Shown here piece after piece: positions 61,563 to 64,000 of a DNA stretch of 64,000 nt. The notes under the pieces were generated by a model that was not told the origin of the DNA, made no database searches, and saw only the letters and a program-made list of their open reading frames with translations. This stretch comes from Saprospiraceae bacterium (lineage in GTDB: Bacteria > Bacteroidota > Bacteroidia > Chitinophagales > Saprospiraceae), in contig JADKBS010000006.1 of NCBI GenBank assembly GCA_016714985.1, forward strand, positions 248,001-312,000. The letters are read 5' to 3'. Positions within the stretch are counted from its first letter, which is position 1, and each line of letters opens with the position of its first letter. The translations under genes were made by a program, and so were the position numbers.

Positions 61563-63391
61563 TCAAAAATCCATCCTCAATGGGGCTGTGTTCCATCGTA
61601 CACCGATTCCAAGGAAAGTGTCCACGCCGCTGCTTGATGGGTTGGCAGTCTTTTTTTTACGGAAAAGGTAGTTCAGGTCAATGCTCAAATTATGCCATAT
61701 CTCATAGCTTAAGTCAATGCCTAGCAAGTTGGTGGTCGTTTTAATCCCTTGGCCTATTTCATTGCCAAACAAATTAACCAAGTTGGTGTAATCCAAAAGG
61801 ATGTTCCCGCCCCAGTTCTCACCACTGGTGTCTTGACCGTAAAAGGCATGGATGTAACGTGCTTCAGCTGTCCATTTTGAGCCAGGTTGATACCTGAGAA
61901 TTCCGAGAAATTCCCTGAAATTGGCACCGAGCGGATGTGCAAGTGCTTGGTTGTAATGGGAGTAGCTTGCCCCGTTGAGTTCACGGTGCGTATAGGTATA
62001 TGGCCTTACGGCATTGTATTCTGCCCGCAAGTCGAGGTGGTCAATACCGCCGATGTTCAGGTATTGAGCACCAAGCTGGTATCCGTACTTATTGGCCCAC
62101 CATCCATTTCCTGAGGTTATTTCGCTCAACTGAAACTCGTCTAAAACAAATTGGCCGTATAATCGCATCCGCTTGAACAGGTTCCATTTAAAGTCCAAGC
62201 CCATTATCACATTGTCATCGCTGTCAAGGAGGTGCTCTACTGCCCGGTATAAGATGATCGGGTTGAGGTAATGCAGTTCGTAGGAATTGCTGCTGCTGGT
62301 ATCCCTGTTGAAGATAGTGGCCTCGTAAAGACCGATGGTAAAGTTTTTCGTCACCTCAAAGCCAAGGTAGTGGGCAGCCATGTATTTACGTGGCAAGAAG
62401 TTTTCTCCGGGATTGGCATTGGCGGAAGTGCTGGCAAGTTCCGTGAAAAGGTTTTGGTAATGAAATCGCCAAAGTTTCCAATTGGCCTTCAGGTAAAGAT
62501 AATTGTTTGAAAAATCGGAGAGCAACAGGGAACGGTACCCATTTCCGATAAATTGCCGGCCATGTCCAAACTCCAGCCCTATAGAGGGCGTCGCCTTAAA
62601 TCCTATATGGCCTTGTGCGTTCAGGAAATCGTAGGAACCCTCACTATTGAAAATCGTACTGACATAATCTTTATATAACCCGTTGCCAGGCAAAGTCATT
62701 TTTTGCTTATATATTCATTCACATAATTGGAAAATCGAGCTTGAGTTTCGGTGATTTGGGAAAAAAAATAGACCCGATCATCAATACCGCCCCTTATCTC
62801 TATTCCCCGCTGGTTGATGAAGGGTGGCTTCCCGTTTTTCGGGTTAGCTGCTCCAAAATTGACCATAGGGTTTACCCTGGCATGGAATTTTGGCTTGTTC
62901 AACTCAAGCCAATTGGCTGGGGTAGAGTAGAAGTAACGCCAGATTGGCGCCTTGCACCGTTCATACTTGTCGCTCGCCATACAGGCTTCGATATAGGGCT
63001 GGTCTCGTATCCGGTAAATAGGGCCTAGGCTGTCTTCGCCAATTTGAATGTAGTTCTCTTTTGGTTTTTTTTGCCCAATCCGCCATGCTGGTGCGCCTAT
63101 TGCTACCCATTCGTTGTTGTCCCGAAGTACCCGCCGAATATCCACCTTGTCCATTGTCGTTAACCAAGTGGCTGAGTCCATTTGGATTGCCAAGGCTGCA
63201 ACCTCACCACGGGTATAAGTTTTCAAACTAGTGTGAAAAGGAGCATTTTGGCCAGACTTTATTTCCAAACGATCTACAACACGGTAATTGGTGCTCCCCA
63301 GTGGTAGGCCAGCGCCTTGGGCTTGGCTAAAATTTGCATAAATAAATGACAGCAATAATGGGTAAAACCTATTGAAAAATATACTGCGCAT
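61563..63391 (-). CDS. Wzi/RemB-like outer-membrane capsule-assembly protein, frameshifted
   Basis: Two frames make one protein of about 609 residues. The first (ATG 63391, MRSIFFNRFYPLLLSF, signal peptide to SQAQ; to 62705) has VYFFSQITETQARFSNYVN and ends at ISKK. The second (62698 to 61563) continues MTLPGNGLYKDYVSTIF and holds the beta-barrel: GHGRQFIGNGYRSLLLSD, NLYLKANW-like strands, and ELHYLNPIILYRAVEHLL. One missing A in the run of six (62699-62704 on +) explains the break. The family (capsule assembly Wzi; RemB in Flavobacterium) binds surface polysaccharide at the outer membrane. MITE copy D lies 16 bp before the start. Confidence 0.83.
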
Positions 63392-63415
63392 CCATTGTTT
63401 TAATATTAACCTGTT

Positions 63416-63543
63416 GTAACTACTTAGGAGGGTGTGGGAGGAGAGAAAAAATTTCATTTTTTTTCTCCTCCCACATTTTGGGGTGTTTTTTGGAGAAAAA
63501 TTGAAAATTTTTCTCCAAAAAACACCCCCTGCTAATTAGTTAC
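63416..63543 (+). mobile_element. MITE copy D (128 bp, 8-bp target duplication)
   Basis: It starts GTAACTACTTAGGAGG and ends CTAATTAGTTAC, flanked by the perfect repeat AACCTGTT (63408-63415 and 63544-63551). Hairpin 2 has GGAGAAAAA against TTTTTCTCC where copy B has GGGGGGAAA against TTTTCCCC, so both arms changed together. Hairpin 1 (GGGAGGAGA) has the loop TTTCA, the reverse complement of the TGAAA in the other copies, so this hairpin is inverted. No coding capacity. It sits between fcl and the Wzi-like gene. Confidence 0.9.
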
Positions 63544-63572
63544 AACCTGTTTTTGATTTGAAGATTCATGAA

Positions 63573-64000
63573 TCAATACCAATTTTTCTCGGCCAAGCCC
63601 TCGTAAACTGTACGTATGCCATCTTCTAGGCCGATTTTTGCATTCCAACCCACCGAATGCAGTTTGGAAACATCCATCAATTTTCGGGGCGTGCCGTCCG
63701 GCTTGCTGGTGTCGTGGACAATTTCCCCTTCAAAACCAACAATCTTCTTTATGAGCAAAGCCAGGTCTTTTATCGAAATATCGTGGCCTACACCTATATT
63801 GACAAGCCCTGACTCATCGTAATATTTCATCAAGTAATAGCAAGCGTCGGCGAGGTCATCCACATGAAGAAACTCCCTTCTGGGTGTTCCGCTGCCCCAA
63901 ATCACCACCTCTTGGGAACTGGCCATTTTGGCCTCATGGAATTTCCGAATAAGGGCCGGTAGCACATGCGATTTTTCCAAATCATAATTGTCGTTAGGGC
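63573..64000 (-). CDS. fcl: GDP-L-fucose synthase, C-terminal part (cut by window edge)
   Basis: The frame is open to the right edge and reads PNDNYDLEKSHVLPALIRKF there, a hallmark of GDP-L-fucose synthase (Fcl/WcaG). It continues with VIWGSGTPRREFLHVDDLADA, LVNIGVGHDISIKDLALLI and KPDGTPRKLMDVSKLHSVGW. It reduces and epimerises GDP-4-keto-6-deoxymannose to GDP-fucose. The N-terminal half with the NADP site and the catalytic Tyr-Lys is outside the window. Upstream of manC in the same direction, so GDP-mannose to GDP-fucose supply is encoded here; the dehydratase Gmd would be expected next to it. Confidence 0.93.
   Translation of the reverse strand, partial: PNDNYDLEKSHVLPALIRKFHEAKMASSQEVVIWGSGTPRREFLHVDDLADACYYLMKYYDESGLVNIGVGHDISIKDLALLIKKIVGFEGEIVHDTSKPDGTPRKLMDVSKLHSVGWNAKIGLEDGIRTVYEGLAEKNWY

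Noticed and set aside
63391..63457. Longer N-terminus (MKFFLSSHT...) for the Wzi-like protein
   Set aside because: Those codons lie in MITE copy D and its flank; the ATG at 63391 begins a normal signal peptide.
1..64000. CRISPR arrays, tRNA or rRNA genes, phage genes
   Set aside because: No regularly spaced direct repeats, no cloverleaf with a TTCGAATC-type arm, and no phage or integrase proteins were seen.

Overview
The window looks like a chromosomal segment of a Bacteroidota bacterium, most likely class Saprospiria (Saprospiraceae-like). The signs are proteins with type IX secretion (T9SS) C-terminal sorting domains, a very long HYR-repeat protein, a PorU2-like C25 peptidase, a short 288-residue RpoD, the futalosine menaquinone gene mqnD, and several TAnnTTTG promoter elements typical of Bacteroidota. 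I see no tRNA, rRNA, CRISPR array, prophage or full insertion sequence. The taxonomic call is inference.

Layout. 1-9.2 kb: a TPR/PD40 protein running off the left edge, a GDPD phosphodiesterase, a membrane-anchored adenylate cyclase, thyA with a ClC channel, a START-domain protein, a TonB protein and an M16 peptidase. 9.3-13.5 kb: a 1371-residue HYR/dockerin/T9SS surface protein. 13.8-25 kb: RluA-type pseudouridine synthase, mqnD, alanine dehydrogenase, Tex, a PDZ protein with a sorting domain, a minimal asparaginase and two tandem CotH-like kinases. 25-35 kb: YheT hydrolase, aspartate kinase, RpoD, a calcium-binding-repeat protein, a sorbosone-dehydrogenase-like lipoprotein, a glycerol-phosphate acyltransferase, and an mrp-GNAT-nfu operon. 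35.6-46 kb: a RibF-glycosyltransferase fusion, a five-domain Kazal protein, an outer-membrane barrel, waaA and the PorU2-like protein. 46-64 kb: a surface polysaccharide locus with an ABC exporter (Wzm/Wzt), four glycosyltransferases, a glucuronyl C5-epimerase-like protein, a polysaccharide deacetylase, an SGNH hydrolase, WbqC, FkbM, PIG-L deacetylase, WecB, a methyltransferase, ManC, a Wzi-like outer-membrane protein and a GDP-fucose synthase.

The most notable new item is a family of about 118-131 bp palindromic mobile elements. Four copies lie at 16947, 38691, 57001 and 63416. Each starts GTAACT and ends AGTTAC or CGTTAC, holds two hairpins whose arms change together between copies, and is flanked by an 8-bp direct repeat (three perfect, one 7 of 8). 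This is a MITE, probably moved by an IS66-type transposase that is not in the window.

A second theme is interrupted reading frames. Eight genes are split by a frameshift, most of them at a short homopolymer, and wecB has an in-frame TGA. Six of the nine fall in 53.5-62.7 kb. Mixed insertions and deletions in homopolymers suggest sequencing error first, with gene decay or phase variation as alternatives. These genes are annotated over their full inferred span.
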